Shown one piece after another: positions 37,169 through 47,020 of a stretch of DNA of 64,000 bases; the stretch's first letter is position 1, and each line of letters begins with the position of its first letter. Source of the stretch: Methylobacter sp. BlB1 (lineage in GTDB: Bacteria > Pseudomonadota > Gammaproteobacteria > Methylococcales > Methylomonadaceae); the NCBI RefSeq assembly GCF_015476545.1, contig NZ_JADMKV010000016.1:18975-82974 (forward strand), read 5' to 3'. The translations under genes and the position numbers were made by a program. The notes under the pieces were generated by a model. That model saw nothing but the letters and a program-made list of their open reading frames with translations. It was not told the origin of the DNA and made no database searches.

Positions 37169-39478
37169 ATGAGTAAAAATCTTGTCATTGTAGAATCGCC
37201 TGCAAAAGCCAAAACCATAGAAAAATATTTAGGTAAAGATTTCCAAGTTCTAGCTTCCTACGGACACGTGCGCGACCTCGTCCCCAAGGAAGGCGCCGTT
37301 GATCCCAGCCATGACTTTGCCATGAAATACGAGGTCATCGAGCGCAATCAACGCCATGTCCAGACCATCAGTAAAGCGCTCAAAACCGCTGATACCTTAT
37401 ATCTTGCGACCGACCCGGACAGAGAGGGCGAAGCTATCTCCTGGCATCTCTATGAGCTGCTGAAGGAAAAAAAATTGCTGAAAGACAAGCCGGTGCACCG
37501 TGTCGTCTTTCATGAAATCACCAAAAGGGCCGTTACCGACGCCATCGCCCATCCTGCGGAACTGTCCACCAACCTGATCAACGCTCAGCAGGCCCGCCGC
37601 GCGCTCGATTATCTGGTCGGGTTTAAATTATCGCCGCTGCTATGGAAAAAAATCCGCCGCGGCTTATCGGCAGGCCGCGTGCAAAGCCCGGCCTTGCGCA
37701 TGATCGTCGAACGCGAGCAGGAAATCGAAGCCTTCAAATCGCGCGAATACTGGACCATTGATGCCTTGCTGACTGCGCATGACCAAGCCTTCAAGGCCAA
37801 ATTGACGCATTTTGCCGGCGAAAAGCTGAGCCAGTTCAGCATCGATAATGAAACACAGGCGGAACAAACCCGCCAAGCCCTGCTCGAGGCCGCGGACGGC
37901 CAGCTAATCGTTGCCAAGCTGGAAAAGAAACAGCGCAAACGCAACCCTGCGCCGCCCTTCATCACTTCGACGCTGCAACAGGAAGCGGCCCGCAAGCTGG
38001 GCTTCACGACCAAGCGCACGATGATGGTCGCACAGCAGCTCTACGAAGGCATCGATATTGGCGGCGAAACGGCCGGCCTGATCACTTACATGCGTACCGA
38101 CTCGGTTAACCTGTCGATGGAGGCGGTCGATGAAATTCGCGAACTGATCGCGGAAAATTACGGCGCCGGCAACGTGCCCAAGGAACCACGCCAGTTCAAG
38201 ACCAAATCCAAGAATGCACAGGAAGCGCACGAAGCCATACGTCCGACCTCTGCGCGCCATCTGCCTAATGCTATCAAGAAGTATTTGAGCGATGAGCAGT
38301 ACAAGCTCTATGACCTGATCTGGAAACGCACCATTGCCTGCCAGATGATTCACGCGACCATCAACATGGTCGCGGTCGATTTGAGCTGCGGCGACGGCCA
38401 GCATGTTTTCAGGGCAACAGGCTCGACGATCGCCACGCCCGGCTTCATGTCCGTTTATTTGGAAGGCATGGACGACACGACCGAAGGGGACGATCAAGAA
38501 AGCTACCTGCCGCCGCTGGAAGAAGGCCGCCCCGTGCCGCTGAACGATATCATCGCCGCCCAGCACTTCACCGAGCCGCCGCCGCGCTACGGCGAGGCCA
38601 GCCTGGTCAAGGCGCTGGAAGAGCACGGCATCGGCCGGCCGTCGACCTATGCGTCGATCATTTCGACGCTGCAGAACCGGGAATACGTCACGCTGGAGAA
38701 CAAACGTTTCCATCCGACCGATGTCGGCCGAATCGTCAACAAGTTTCTGACCGAACATTTCACGAAATACGTCGACTATGACTTTACAGCGAATCTGGAA
38801 GACGAGCTCGACGCCGTCTCGCGCGGCGAAAAGGACTGGATTCCCTTGATGCACGCTTTCTGGAATCCTTTCAATACGCTGATTCATGAAAAAGAAGAAA
38901 GCGTCCAGCGCAAAGACGTGACGCAGGAAGCCATCGATGAAAAATGCCCTGAATGCGGCAGCGCCCTGTCGATCCGGCTGGGCCGGAACGGCCGATTCAT
39001 CGGCTGCACGAATTATCCGACCTGCTCTTATACGCGCAATCTGAATGACGACAATACACCTGACGAGCCTGAAGTCATAGAAGGCCGAATCTGTCCCAAG
39101 TGCGACTTGCCGCTCGTGATCAAATCGGGCCGCTATGGAAAATTCATCGGTTGCAGCGGCTATCCCAAATGCCGTCATATTGAACCGTTGGAAAAACCTT
39201 TGGATACGGGCGTGGAATGCCCGAAATGCAAAAAAGGCAATATTCTCAAGCGCAAATCCAAAAGCAACAAAGTCTTCTACTCCTGCTCGGAATACCCGAA
39301 ATGCGATTATGCCTTGTGGAATGCGCCGATCGCGGAAAGCTGCCCTGAGTGCAATTGGCCGGTTCTGACTGTCAAAGTCACTAAAAGGCATGGCGCAGAA
39401 AAAGTCTGCCCGCAAAAAGACTGTAAATACGCAACTCCTTATGAAGGCGATCCTGCCGATGCCGAGGGGCCTAAATAA
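37169..39478 (+). CDS. topA: DNA topoisomerase I TopA
   Basis: Type IA topoisomerase relaxing negative supercoils. It has 769 residues. The TOPRIM domain has VESPAKAKTIEKYLG and the acidic triad in ATDPDREGEAI. The active-site tyrosine is in GLITYMRTDSVNLS (about residue 308). The C-terminus carries four C4 zinc ribbons (starting near residues 593, 645, 685 and 724; for example CPKCDLPLVIKSGRYGKF), in the same region where E. coli TopA has three canonical zinc motifs. A terminator hairpin follows the stop. Confidence 0.98.
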   Translation: MSKNLVIVESPAKAKTIEKYLGKDFQVLASYGHVRDLVPKEGAVDPSHDFAMKYEVIERNQRHVQTISKALKTADTLYLATDPDREGEAISWHLYELLKEKKLLKDKPVHRVVFHEITKRAVTDAIAHPAELSTNLINAQQARRALDYLVGFKLSPLLWKKIRRGLSAGRVQSPALRMIVEREQEIEAFKSREYWTIDALLTAHDQAFKAKLTHFAGEKLSQFSIDNETQAEQTRQALLEAADGQLIVAKLEKKQRKRNPAPPFITSTLQQEAARKLGFTTKRTMMVAQQLYEGIDIGGETAGLITYMRTDSVNLSMEAVDEIRELIAENYGAGNVPKEPRQFKTKSKNAQEAHEAIRPTSARHLPNAIKKYLSDEQYKLYDLIWKRTIACQMIHATINMVAVDLSCGDGQHVFRATGSTIATPGFMSVYLEGMDDTTEGDDQESYLPPLEEGRPVPLNDIIAAQHFTEPPPRYGEASLVKALEEHGIGRPSTYASIISTLQNREYVTLENKRFHPTDVGRIVNKFLTEHFTKYVDYDFTANLEDELDAVSRGEKDWIPLMHAFWNPFNTLIHEKEESVQRKDVTQEAIDEKCPECGSALSIRLGRNGRFIGCTNYPTCSYTRNLNDDNTPDEPEVIEGRICPKCDLPLVIKSGRYGKFIGCSGYPKCRHIEPLEKPLDTGVECPKCKKGNILKRKSKSNKVFYSCSEYPKCDYALWNAPIAESCPECNWPVLTVKVTKRHGAEKVCPQKDCKYATPYEGDPADAEGPK

Positions 39479-39499
39479 GGTTGCCAATTCAAATACCCG

Positions 39500-39525
39500 C
39501 TGCGCCCTACTACGGCGCAGTTTTT
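39500..39525 (+). terminator. Intrinsic terminator after topA
   Basis: CTGCGCC (39500-39506) pairs with GGCGCAG (39514-39520) around a seven-base loop and is followed by TTTTT (39521-39525). It precedes tsaC by only nine bases, so tsaC may depend on read-through or a promoter within topA. Confidence 0.75.
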
Positions 39526-39533
39526 GATCGCCT

Positions 39534-40091
39534 ATGGCTTATTATTCCAATTTTAAGATAAGAAATGCCGTCCGCCATATCAAAGCCGGGGAAGTCATCG
39601 CCTATCCGACTGAGGCGGTCTACGGTTTAGGCTGCGATCCGCTCAATGAGGACGCGGTCCTGTCTTTACTCGACATCAAGCAGCGTCCTATAGATAAGGG
39701 CCTGATTCTTATCGCTTCTTCATTACAGCAATTGCAGCCCTACCTAATCTTGAATCAGGCGATGATCGGGCGCATCGCGCCGACCTGGCCCGGTCCTGTC
39801 ACCTGGGTGATTCCGGCCCAGTCCTGGGTGCCTGTCTGGTTGACCGGAGCCCATGATTCACTGGCGGTCAGGATCACGGATCATCCCGTTGCCCGCCGCT
39901 TATGCGCCTGCTACGGCGGCCCTATCGTATCGACCAGCGCCAATGCCAGCACCCGCCCCGCCATCCGACAGGCGCGCAAACTGGTGCAGGCTTTTTCGGG
40001 CAGCGGCGTTTTCATCCTGCACGGTCCCACAGGCGGCCTTACACAGGAAACGGCTATTTATGACGCAGTCAGCGGGAATCGCCTGCGTTAA
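39534..40091 (+). CDS. tsaC: Threonylcarbamoyl-AMP synthase TsaC
   Basis: Makes threonylcarbamoyl-AMP for the t6A37 modification of ANN-decoding tRNAs. With 185 residues it is the short YrdC-only form. GEVIAYPTEAVYGLGCDPL near the N-terminus, KGLILIASS, and the C-terminal SAVRITDHP-type segment (here LAVRITDHPVARRLC) with STSANAS are family hallmarks. Its 3' end overlaps the convergent lipoprotein gene by 23 bases. Confidence 0.96.
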   Translation: MAYYSNFKIRNAVRHIKAGEVIAYPTEAVYGLGCDPLNEDAVLSLLDIKQRPIDKGLILIASSLQQLQPYLILNQAMIGRIAPTWPGPVTWVIPAQSWVPVWLTGAHDSLAVRITDHPVARRLCACYGGPIVSTSANASTRPAIRQARKLVQAFSGSGVFILHGPTGGLTQETAIYDAVSGNRLR

Positions 40092-40908
40092 ACGCCACAT
40101 TTCCGGCCTGGATTTTTCCGAGTATCGAAGGCCATGCCTCTGCCCAGCAGCATTGATGATCAAAATCTCTGTAGATAATGGCTTGCGCGCGACTGTGGGT
40201 CTTGGCGAACGCTTCGATGATAAACGGCGGCACGTTATCATCCTTGCCGCCGGCCAAATGGAACTGCCTGATCATGGGCGGCAGTTCGGGCCCGACTGCC
40301 GGGTTTAGCGAATCACTGAGCGGCAGATAGCCGTGAAATTCGCTCCATGCCTTGATATCGAGGTTGGCCGCCACTGTCACGATGGCTTTGATCTTATCGA
40401 TATAGGGCGCGATCAGCATGGCCAATGTGCCGCCGCCGCTGTAGCCAACCAGCACGATCTCATTAAAATCAGTTGTTTCAAGCCATTGCTGCAAAGCCGC
40501 CGCCATGCTTTCAACGACCGGCTTCGAATAGCGGTGCGACGTCCAAAACTTATTGTGGCAAGGCTCGGTACCGCTAAAACCGTGATAACAGGGCCGGCCC
40601 AGCAAGATAGACGGCTCGCTGTCCTGCACCATCAGTTTCAGTATGATCGGACTGCGCGAGGTCGGGTCGCCTGCAATCCAGCGCTGCTGCCAGGGCGTAC
40701 CGTCGCCGTCCAGGTAAACGTGCAGCGTTTTACGGTCCGTGTTTTTTACGGCATTGATATGGCTATAGATACGATGCGCGAACCGGTCGGTTCTGACCGT
40801 CAGTTCCTCAAAGCCCAAAGTGTCCGCCGCATCGGCAAAACGCTCGGAAGGCGTCGCGCAGGCACTTAACAGCATCACAGACGCCCATACATAATGGCGC
40901 ATTTTCAT
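40069..40908 (-). CDS. Alpha/beta-hydrolase-fold lipoprotein
   Basis: It has 279 residues. The lipobox LLSAC near residue 17 marks a lipoprotein. The remaining sequence fits an alpha/beta hydrolase: LHVYLDGDGTPW near the oxyanion region, nucleophile Ser in LVGYSGGGTLAML (about residue 145), a candidate acid in AGGKDDNVP, and the catalytic His in YRDFDHQCCW. The substrate is unknown. Its ATG overlaps the sfp stop (ATGA), so it is the last gene of the ggt-sfp cluster; its 3' end overlaps tsaC. Confidence 0.8.
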   Translation of the reverse strand: MKMRHYVWASVMLLSACATPSERFADAADTLGFEELTVRTDRFAHRIYSHINAVKNTDRKTLHVYLDGDGTPWQQRWIAGDPTSRSPIILKLMVQDSEPSILLGRPCYHGFSGTEPCHNKFWTSHRYSKPVVESMAAALQQWLETTDFNEIVLVGYSGGGTLAMLIAPYIDKIKAIVTVAANLDIKAWSEFHGYLPLSDSLNPAVGPELPPMIRQFHLAGGKDDNVPPFIIEAFAKTHSRAQAIIYRDFDHQCCWAEAWPSILGKIQAGNVAFNAGDSR

Positions 40909-41597
40909 ACGATCAGATCATTGACTCTGATTCGGGCCAGTTCCCTATTGTCTACCACCAGCGCGGCGCAGCGATCCTGCCCCAAATCAAGATCGCGCAC
41001 GCGCCATGCAGAAGCAGGGCCGCATTCCTCGGGAACTCTTAAAAATTCCACCGGATGCACGGGATTGATGACGCACCGGTTTACGCCCAGGCCCAATCCC
41101 CGCCCTGTCGCTTTGACAAATGCTTCCTTGCGGGTCCAGAAACGGTAAAACTCGCGCGTCTTCATGGCGTCGGGCAAGGCATGCCAGTAAGCGGCTTCTT
41201 CATCGGCCAAACATTTGTGGACCAGTTCGGCCAGAGTGGTCCTGTTTTTACAGCATTCGATATCGATGCCCAATTGGCAATTCCAACCCAACGCCATGAT
41301 CAGGTACGAGCCTGAATGGGACAGGTTGAATGCCAGTTGCGGATGATCGATCAGATAGGGCTTGCCGTGCTCGCTTTTGCCAATCTGGATGGCTACCGGG
41401 TTTTCGTTAAGATAATCCGTCAGCAGCAGTCTTAGGCGCCCATGTACTTCGACATAACGCCGATGTAATACAGGCTTTGTGATTCTCTCGGCATGCGCCT
41501 GCTCGGCCGCGTCCAACAAAGCATAGTAACGCTGGTAATGCAGTTCTTCCGTCGAAATAAGCCCTTGCCAGATATCGACCGTGTTTTTATCCGGCAT
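40905..41597 (-). CDS. 4'-phosphopantetheinyl transferase, Sfp type
   Basis: Transfers phosphopantetheine from CoA onto carrier-protein serines. It has 230 residues, the Sfp (double-domain) length. Substrate and Mg motifs are NLSHSGSYLIMAL, LGIDIECCKN and FYRFWTRKEAFVKATGRGL. Sfp-type enzymes usually act on secondary-metabolite (PKS, NRPS) or alternative carrier proteins; none is encoded in this window. It is three bases downstream of ggt. Confidence 0.94.
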   Translation of the reverse strand: MPDKNTVDIWQGLISTEELHYQRYYALLDAAEQAHAERITKPVLHRRYVEVHGRLRLLLTDYLNENPVAIQIGKSEHGKPYLIDHPQLAFNLSHSGSYLIMALGWNCQLGIDIECCKNRTTLAELVHKCLADEEAAYWHALPDAMKTREFYRFWTRKEAFVKATGRGLGLGVNRCVINPVHPVEFLRVPEECGPASAWRVRDLDLGQDRCAALVVDNRELARIRVNDLIV

Positions 41598-41600
41598 GCT

Positions 41601-43277
41601 TCACTTCCAACTGTAAACGCTGGCCCGTCCCTCGCCGCGCGGGTCGCTAGCCGCCGTCAGTGTGCCCGTGGTTTTTTCGCGCATCACCGCCTGCATATTG
41701 CCGTAACGGTAACGCGCTTCTTTCAATTGATGGCCGCGAGCTGTAAGACTACTCATCTCATCCGTGGTCAATGCTTCTTTTTCGTACTCAATCGCATCGG
41801 GAATGAACTGATGATGAAAACGCGGCACGCGAACCCACGAATCCGGGCCGTTGCCATCGGCAAAATCCAGCACGCCCAGCAAGACCATCGAAATAATGCG
41901 GCTGCCTCCCGGCGTACCCAGCACGGCGACGCGCTTGTCATCCTCCAGAAAAGTAGGCGTCATGCTAGAGAGCATGCGCTTGCCCGGCGCTATGGCATTG
42001 GCCCGGCCGCCGACCAGGCCATAAACGTTCTTCGCGCCCGGCAGGCTGACGAAATCGTCCATTTCATCGTTCAGCACCACGCCGGTGCCGGCCGCAACCA
42101 GGCCGGCACCGAATGGAAAGTTGACGCTGAGCGTAGCTGCAACACGGTTGCCCTCGGCATCGATGATGGAAAAATGCGTCGTATGGGGTCCATCCGCTCC
42201 ATCCTGTATGTCGCCGGACAGCATCGTGCTCGGCAATGCCTTATCCGGCCTCAGGCTGCTTCTTAATCCGGCCGCATAGTCCTCATTCAGTAGACGCCGG
42301 ACCGGCACGTCGACAAAATCGGCATCGCCCAGATACAAGGACCGGTCATGGTAGGCGCGGCGCATGGCTTCGGCTATCAGATGCTTGCGCGTTACGTCAT
42401 CCGCGTGCTTCAAATCGTAGCCGGACAGAATGTTCAATGCCTCGATCAATACGATACCGCCCGCTGAAGGGGGCGCCGCGCTGGTAACTTTTATGCCGCG
42501 ATACCATCCTCTGACCGGTTCCCGTTCGACTACCCGATAATTCGCCAGATCCTGTAAAGTCCAGATGCCGCCGGCCTTTCGGACGCTGCCTACGAGCTTT
42601 TCGGCCACATCGCCGTCATAGAAACCGTCCCGGCCGTCTTCAGCCAATTGCGTCAGGGTATTCGCCAAATCCGGCTGGCGCAGTATCGATTTGTATTCCG
42701 GTACATTGCCGTTATCGAGAAACTGCCGCGCCGTCTCCGGGTCTTTTTTCATTACGTTAATTCTGAACTTGAGCAGTTTGCGGTGTATCTCGCCAATGGC
42801 AAAGCCGTCCCGCGCATAACGGATTGCCGGCGCCAAGCTCTGCGCCAGAGGCAGGCGGCCGTATTTTTCCGACAGATGCACCAGCGCCGCCGGCATGCCC
42901 GGTATCGCGGCCGCCAGCGCACCGTCGACCGATAAGCGCGGCACGACTTCGCCGTTTTTGTCGAGGAACATATCGCGATGGGCCGCCAGCGGCGCTTTTT
43001 CGCGCCCGTCTATCATCGTTTCAAAGCCATCGTTAGCCCTGTGCAGCAACCAGAAACCGCCGCCGCCCAGCCCCGATCCGGACGGTTCGACCACGGCCAG
43101 CGCGGCACTGACCGCGACCGCCGCATCGAACACATTGCCGCCTTTATTAAGAATTTCAAAGCCGGCTTCAGTCGCTAAAGGATGTGCGCTGGCAATGGCG
43201 GCCTTGCCGTCGGCATGAACCTGCGTTCCCCAAAAAACAGCCGTTAATATCAGCGCTGCACAACATTTCTTTAACAT
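41601..43277 (-). CDS. ggt: Gamma-glutamyltranspeptidase
   Basis: Periplasmic N-terminal-nucleophile hydrolase that cleaves glutathione and other gamma-glutamyl compounds. About 558 residues from the ATG at 43277, which has AGGGGA upstream and begins a signal peptide (MLKKCCAALILTAVFWG); the frame extends further upstream without coding character. Processing into large and small subunits should occur before the catalytic threonine in DGPHTTHFSIIDAEGN (about residue 370). GLGGGGFWLLH and LNDEMDDF are family motifs. It is the first gene of ggt-sfp-hydrolase. Confidence 0.96.
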   Translation of the reverse strand: MLKKCCAALILTAVFWGTQVHADGKAAIASAHPLATEAGFEILNKGGNVFDAAVAVSAALAVVEPSGSGLGGGGFWLLHRANDGFETMIDGREKAPLAAHRDMFLDKNGEVVPRLSVDGALAAAIPGMPAALVHLSEKYGRLPLAQSLAPAIRYARDGFAIGEIHRKLLKFRINVMKKDPETARQFLDNGNVPEYKSILRQPDLANTLTQLAEDGRDGFYDGDVAEKLVGSVRKAGGIWTLQDLANYRVVEREPVRGWYRGIKVTSAAPPSAGGIVLIEALNILSGYDLKHADDVTRKHLIAEAMRRAYHDRSLYLGDADFVDVPVRRLLNEDYAAGLRSSLRPDKALPSTMLSGDIQDGADGPHTTHFSIIDAEGNRVAATLSVNFPFGAGLVAAGTGVVLNDEMDDFVSLPGAKNVYGLVGGRANAIAPGKRMLSSMTPTFLEDDKRVAVLGTPGGSRIISMVLLGVLDFADGNGPDSWVRVPRFHHQFIPDAIEYEKEALTTDEMSSLTARGHQLKEARYRYGNMQAVMREKTTGTLTAASDPRGEGRASVYSWK

Positions 43278-43524
43278 CTTTTCCCCTGATCGAGTTGTAT
43301 TTGAAGAATGGAACTTCCTGCCTACCCGGCAATAAACACGAATTATTTTGCGAGCCGTCCGGCTTCGATAATCAGGCCGCGCACCGGCAATTGCATTGGC
43401 CCAACATATTGGCTCGTATTGTGCCGTATCTATGATATGTGATATATAACAAAAGCCTTGGTAGTTCCAATAAAACGAGGCGCTAATAATAACTCTAAAC
43501 ATAAACAAACAAGGATATGCTGTT

Positions 43525-43866
43525 ATGAAAACATATATTACCGCTTTAGCAGGTGCTTTCGCTCTTTGCCTGAGCGCCCAGTCCAATGCAACAGAACATC
43601 ATACAGCGCAAGCGCTAGAACATTCAGCCATGGCGACGGCCCATGGACAGGATGGCCACGCCGACCAGTTGCTCAAGCATGCGGAAGAAGGCTTGAAACA
43701 TGCTGAAGCTGCGGAAAAAGAACATGCTGAAGCGCATAAACATATGACAGAAGCAGTTGATCATTTAAAACAATCCATAGAACATGCCAAAAAAGGCCAT
43801 GCCGATGTAGGCACTAAACATGCCGAAGAAGCGATGGTGCATATGCGCAAATCCATAGGCCAATAA
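43525..43866 (+). CDS. smbP: SmbP-like small periplasmic metal-binding protein
   Basis: 113 residues: a signal peptide (KTYITALAGAFALCLSAQSN, cleaved about residue 23), then an all-helical domain with about 15 histidines spaced in heptad-like repeats (KHAEEGLKHAEAAEKEHAE and the following KHM, DHL, EHA, KHA). This matches SmbP of ammonia oxidisers, a four-helix protein that binds copper and other divalent metals. A role in periplasmic metal buffering is likely. An AAGGA site lies upstream. Confidence 0.85.
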   Translation: MKTYITALAGAFALCLSAQSNATEHHTAQALEHSAMATAHGQDGHADQLLKHAEEGLKHAEAAEKEHAEAHKHMTEAVDHLKQSIEHAKKGHADVGTKHAEEAMVHMRKSIGQ

Positions 43867-43888
43867 GCAAGCCCAATAATGCTGAAAA

Positions 43889-43915
43889 GAGGGTGCTATG
43901 CATCATTGCACCCTC
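43889..43915 (+). terminator. Hairpin downstream of smbP
   Basis: GAGGGTGC (43889-43896) pairs with GCACCCTC (43908-43915) around an 11-base loop, followed by CTTATTAAT. The U run is imperfect. Confidence 0.55.
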
Positions 43916-43974
43916 CTTATTAATCGATTTCATTGAAAACTCCGATCGCTTCGCGCATCAAGAACTTGATCCTC

Positions 43975-44859
43975 ATGTCAGATAAAGAATACACGCTCGG
44001 CTTCATCGGCATCGGCCTGATGGGCAAGCCGATGACTTTGCGCCTGCTCGATGCAGGCTTTAAGGTCAACGTCTGGAACCGCACCCCCGAAAAGCTGCTT
44101 CCGGTTACTGAGGCCGGCGCACAAGCCTGCAGCTCAATAGTAGAGCTGGTTCAAGCATCCGATGTCGCCATTTTGTGCCTGGCCGATACGGCCACCGTCG
44201 AATCCATCGTTAAAACCGACATTCTGGCCAGCGGTTCGGCCGGCAAGCTGCTGATCGACTTGTCCAGCATTCATCCCGAGACAACGCGGCAACTGGCCGC
44301 TGCACTGCACGAAACCTGCGGCATGGGCTGGGTCGATGCGCCGGTCTCGGGCGGCGTCGTCGGCGCCCAGCAAGGCAATCTCGCGATCATGGCCGGCGGC
44401 AGCGCCGAGAACATTGCTGTCGCGCGCCATGTGCTGGCGCCGTTGTATCAGCAATTGACGCACATGGGCGATGTTGGCAGCGGCCAGATGACGAAAATCT
44501 GCAATCAGATGATCGTCAGCTGCAATGTCATGGTCATCGCCGAAATGATGGCGCTGGCCAGGCAGGCCGGCGTCGATGCCGAAAAGATACCGACCGCCCT
44601 GGCCGGCGGTTTCGCCGACTCCAGGCCGCTGCAGATCGTCGGCCCCGAAATGGCGACCGGGACATTTGAGCCGGTCAAATGGCGCGTCAAGACCTTGCTG
44701 AAAGACCTCAACATGGCCGTCGACGTCTCGACCCGGCAGGGCAATGCCGTGCCGATGTCCGCTCTGGCCGCGCAACTGATGCAGTTGCATGGCCGGCAGG
44801 GCTTTCTGGAGCAGGATCCGTCTACATTAATCAAGCTGTTCAGCAAAGCCGATGCTTAA
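43975..44859 (+). CDS. glxR: 2-hydroxy-3-oxopropionate reductase (GlxR-like)
   Basis: NAD(P)H-dependent beta-hydroxyacid dehydrogenase, predicted to reduce tartronate semialdehyde to glycerate. About 294 residues from the ATG at 43975; a TTG 14 codons earlier is less likely. The dinucleotide site is GFIGIGLMGKPM, the substrate motif is DAPVSGGVVGAQQGNL, and the catalytic lysine is in GSGQMTKICNQM (about residue 170). The next gene, hydroxypyruvate isomerase, overlaps it by eight bases and makes its substrate, which supports this assignment over 3-hydroxyisobutyrate dehydrogenase. Confidence 0.9.
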   Translation: MSDKEYTLGFIGIGLMGKPMTLRLLDAGFKVNVWNRTPEKLLPVTEAGAQACSSIVELVQASDVAILCLADTATVESIVKTDILASGSAGKLLIDLSSIHPETTRQLAAALHETCGMGWVDAPVSGGVVGAQQGNLAIMAGGSAENIAVARHVLAPLYQQLTHMGDVGSGQMTKICNQMIVSCNVMVIAEMMALARQAGVDAEKIPTALAGGFADSRPLQIVGPEMATGTFEPVKWRVKTLLKDLNMAVDVSTRQGNAVPMSALAAQLMQLHGRQGFLEQDPSTLIKLFSKADA

Positions 44860-45652
44860 ATTTACCGCCAATCTGAGCCTGCTGTTTACCGAAGCGGATC
44901 TAATAGAACGCTTCGAGGCAGCCAGCCGACAGGACTTTACCGCCGTTGAGATTCAGTTCCCGTATACGCTGGACGCCCAAACATTAAAAAATGCCCTAAC
45001 GGCGGCCGGGCAAAAGCTGGTGCTGTTCAATGTCGATGCCGATGATTTGTTGCAGGGCGGCGAAGGGCTGGCCTGCGTGCCGGAAAAACAGACCCGGTTC
45101 CGGCAGGCAGTCGCGCAAACGCTCGCTTATGCAGAGGTGCTGAAACCGGCGGCGATCAATGTGCTGCCGGGTCGCTGTCTGAATGAAAGCCGCCTGCCGG
45201 AGTATATGAAAACCTTTAAGGAAAATCTGTGCTTTGCCGCCGACACCTTTTCACCGTTGGGCATCAAAACGGTTTTTGAAGCGATCAATACATACGATAT
45301 GCCCGGATTTATTATCCACAGCGGCGCACAGATGCTGGCCGTGCTGGACGAACTGGACCGCCCTGACCTGTTCATGCAGTACGATGTCTATCACATGCAG
45401 ATGATGGGTGAAGACCCTGTCAGGTTTATCAATGATCATGCCGACAAGATCGGCCATATTCAGTTCGCCGACTGCCCCGGGCGCGCGCAACCCGGCACCG
45501 GCCGTATCGATTTTGGACAGCTTTTTTCGGCGATTGAAAAATCAGGCTACTCCGGCTGGGTGGGCGCCGAATATAAGCCGAGGGGAACAACTCTGGACAG
45601 TTTGGACTGGTTTATAAAGCTTGAGAGGGAAGATCACGCCGATAAGACGTGA
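44852..45652 (+). CDS. hyi: Hydroxypyruvate isomerase (Hyi-like TIM barrel)
   Basis: Interconverts hydroxypyruvate and tartronate semialdehyde. It has 266 residues, a xylose-isomerase-like TIM barrel. LKFTANLSLLFTE at the N-terminus, the metal-binding Glu in VFEAINTYDMPGF, HIQFADCPGRAQPGTGRID and the final Glu in GWVGAEYKPRG are typical. Translational overlap with glxR suggests both work in sequence to give glycerate. Confidence 0.92.
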   Translation: MLKFTANLSLLFTEADLIERFEAASRQDFTAVEIQFPYTLDAQTLKNALTAAGQKLVLFNVDADDLLQGGEGLACVPEKQTRFRQAVAQTLAYAEVLKPAAINVLPGRCLNESRLPEYMKTFKENLCFAADTFSPLGIKTVFEAINTYDMPGFIIHSGAQMLAVLDELDRPDLFMQYDVYHMQMMGEDPVRFINDHADKIGHIQFADCPGRAQPGTGRIDFGQLFSAIEKSGYSGWVGAEYKPRGTTLDSLDWFIKLEREDHADKT

Positions 45653-45657
45653 TCTTC
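45629..45657. terminator. Terminator-like hairpin overlapping the end of hyi
   Basis: GAAGATCACG (45629-45638) and CGTGATCTTC (45648-45657) pair perfectly. The hyi stop codon (45650-45652) lies inside the right arm. It sits between convergent genes, so it may serve both directions. Confidence 0.55.
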
Positions 45658-45675
45658 ATTTCGTGATGAAAAATA

Positions 45676-46433
<758 letters not shown>

Positions 46434-46465
46434 TTATATCAAGTATATCGGCTTGAAAAAATAAA

Positions 46466-47020
46466 TCAGCTTAATCGCTCGAATAAATGATAGCCGACTT
46501 CGCCTGCAGTCTTGCTTTTCAGGCACTGCCAATTGGCCGGCATGCCGCTCAGGTCGAGCTTGCACTCTGTTTCGACATAGATTTTGGCGTGATTGGCCAG
46601 CCAGCCTTTTTCCTCCAGCCACTGGCAGGTTTGAACGGCCAGATTCCTGGCGAACGGCGGGTCCATGAAGACGACATCAAACGCTTCGGCATCGCTGGCC
46701 AGATAGCGCAAGACGTCCATCTGCACGATCCTGATCTGGTTAGCGGCCAGTGCGACCGAATTTTCCTTTAAGCTTCGGCAGGCTTGGGGATTACTTTCCA
46801 CTTGTATGACCGAAGCGGCACCCCTTGACGCCGCTTCAAATCCCAGCGCGCCGCTGCCCGCATATAGATCCAGGCAACGTTTGCCGATGATCTCGCCCTG
46901 CAGCCAGTTGAACAGCGTTTCCCGCACTCTTGCCGGCGTCGGCCTTAAGCCCGGCAAGTCGACAAAACTCACCTGCCGGCTGCGCCATTCTCCGCCGATG
47001 ATTCTGAGCTTGTTTTTCAC
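46466..47020 (-). CDS. rsmD: 16S rRNA (guanine966-N2)-methyltransferase RsmD
   Basis: It has 184 residues. RIIGGEWRSRQVSFVDLPGLRPTPARVRETLFNWL-type N-terminus (the stretch PTPARVRETLFNWL is diagnostic), SAM-binding CLDLYAGSGALGFEAASRG and the catalytic DPPF motif in VVFMDPPFARN. The start overlaps the upstream peptidase stop by four bases. rsmD-coaD is a conserved pair. Confidence 0.96.
   Translation of the reverse strand: MKNKLRIIGGEWRSRQVSFVDLPGLRPTPARVRETLFNWLQGEIIGKRCLDLYAGSGALGFEAASRGAASVIQVESNPQACRSLKENSVALAANQIRIVQMDVLRYLASDAEAFDVVFMDPPFARNLAVQTCQWLEEKGWLANHAKIYVETECKLDLSGMPANWQCLKSKTAGEVGYHLFERLS

Noticed and set aside
37904..39487. Long open frame (527 codons) on the minus strand opposite topA
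   Set aside because: Fully antisense to well-supported topA sequence and composed of the biased, arginine- and phenylalanine-rich residues produced by reading GC-rich genes backwards.
43278..43586. Long N-terminal extension of the gamma-glutamyltranspeptidase frame
   Set aside because: The upstream part lacks coding character, crosses the promoter region of smbP, and would hide the clear signal peptide starting at 43277.
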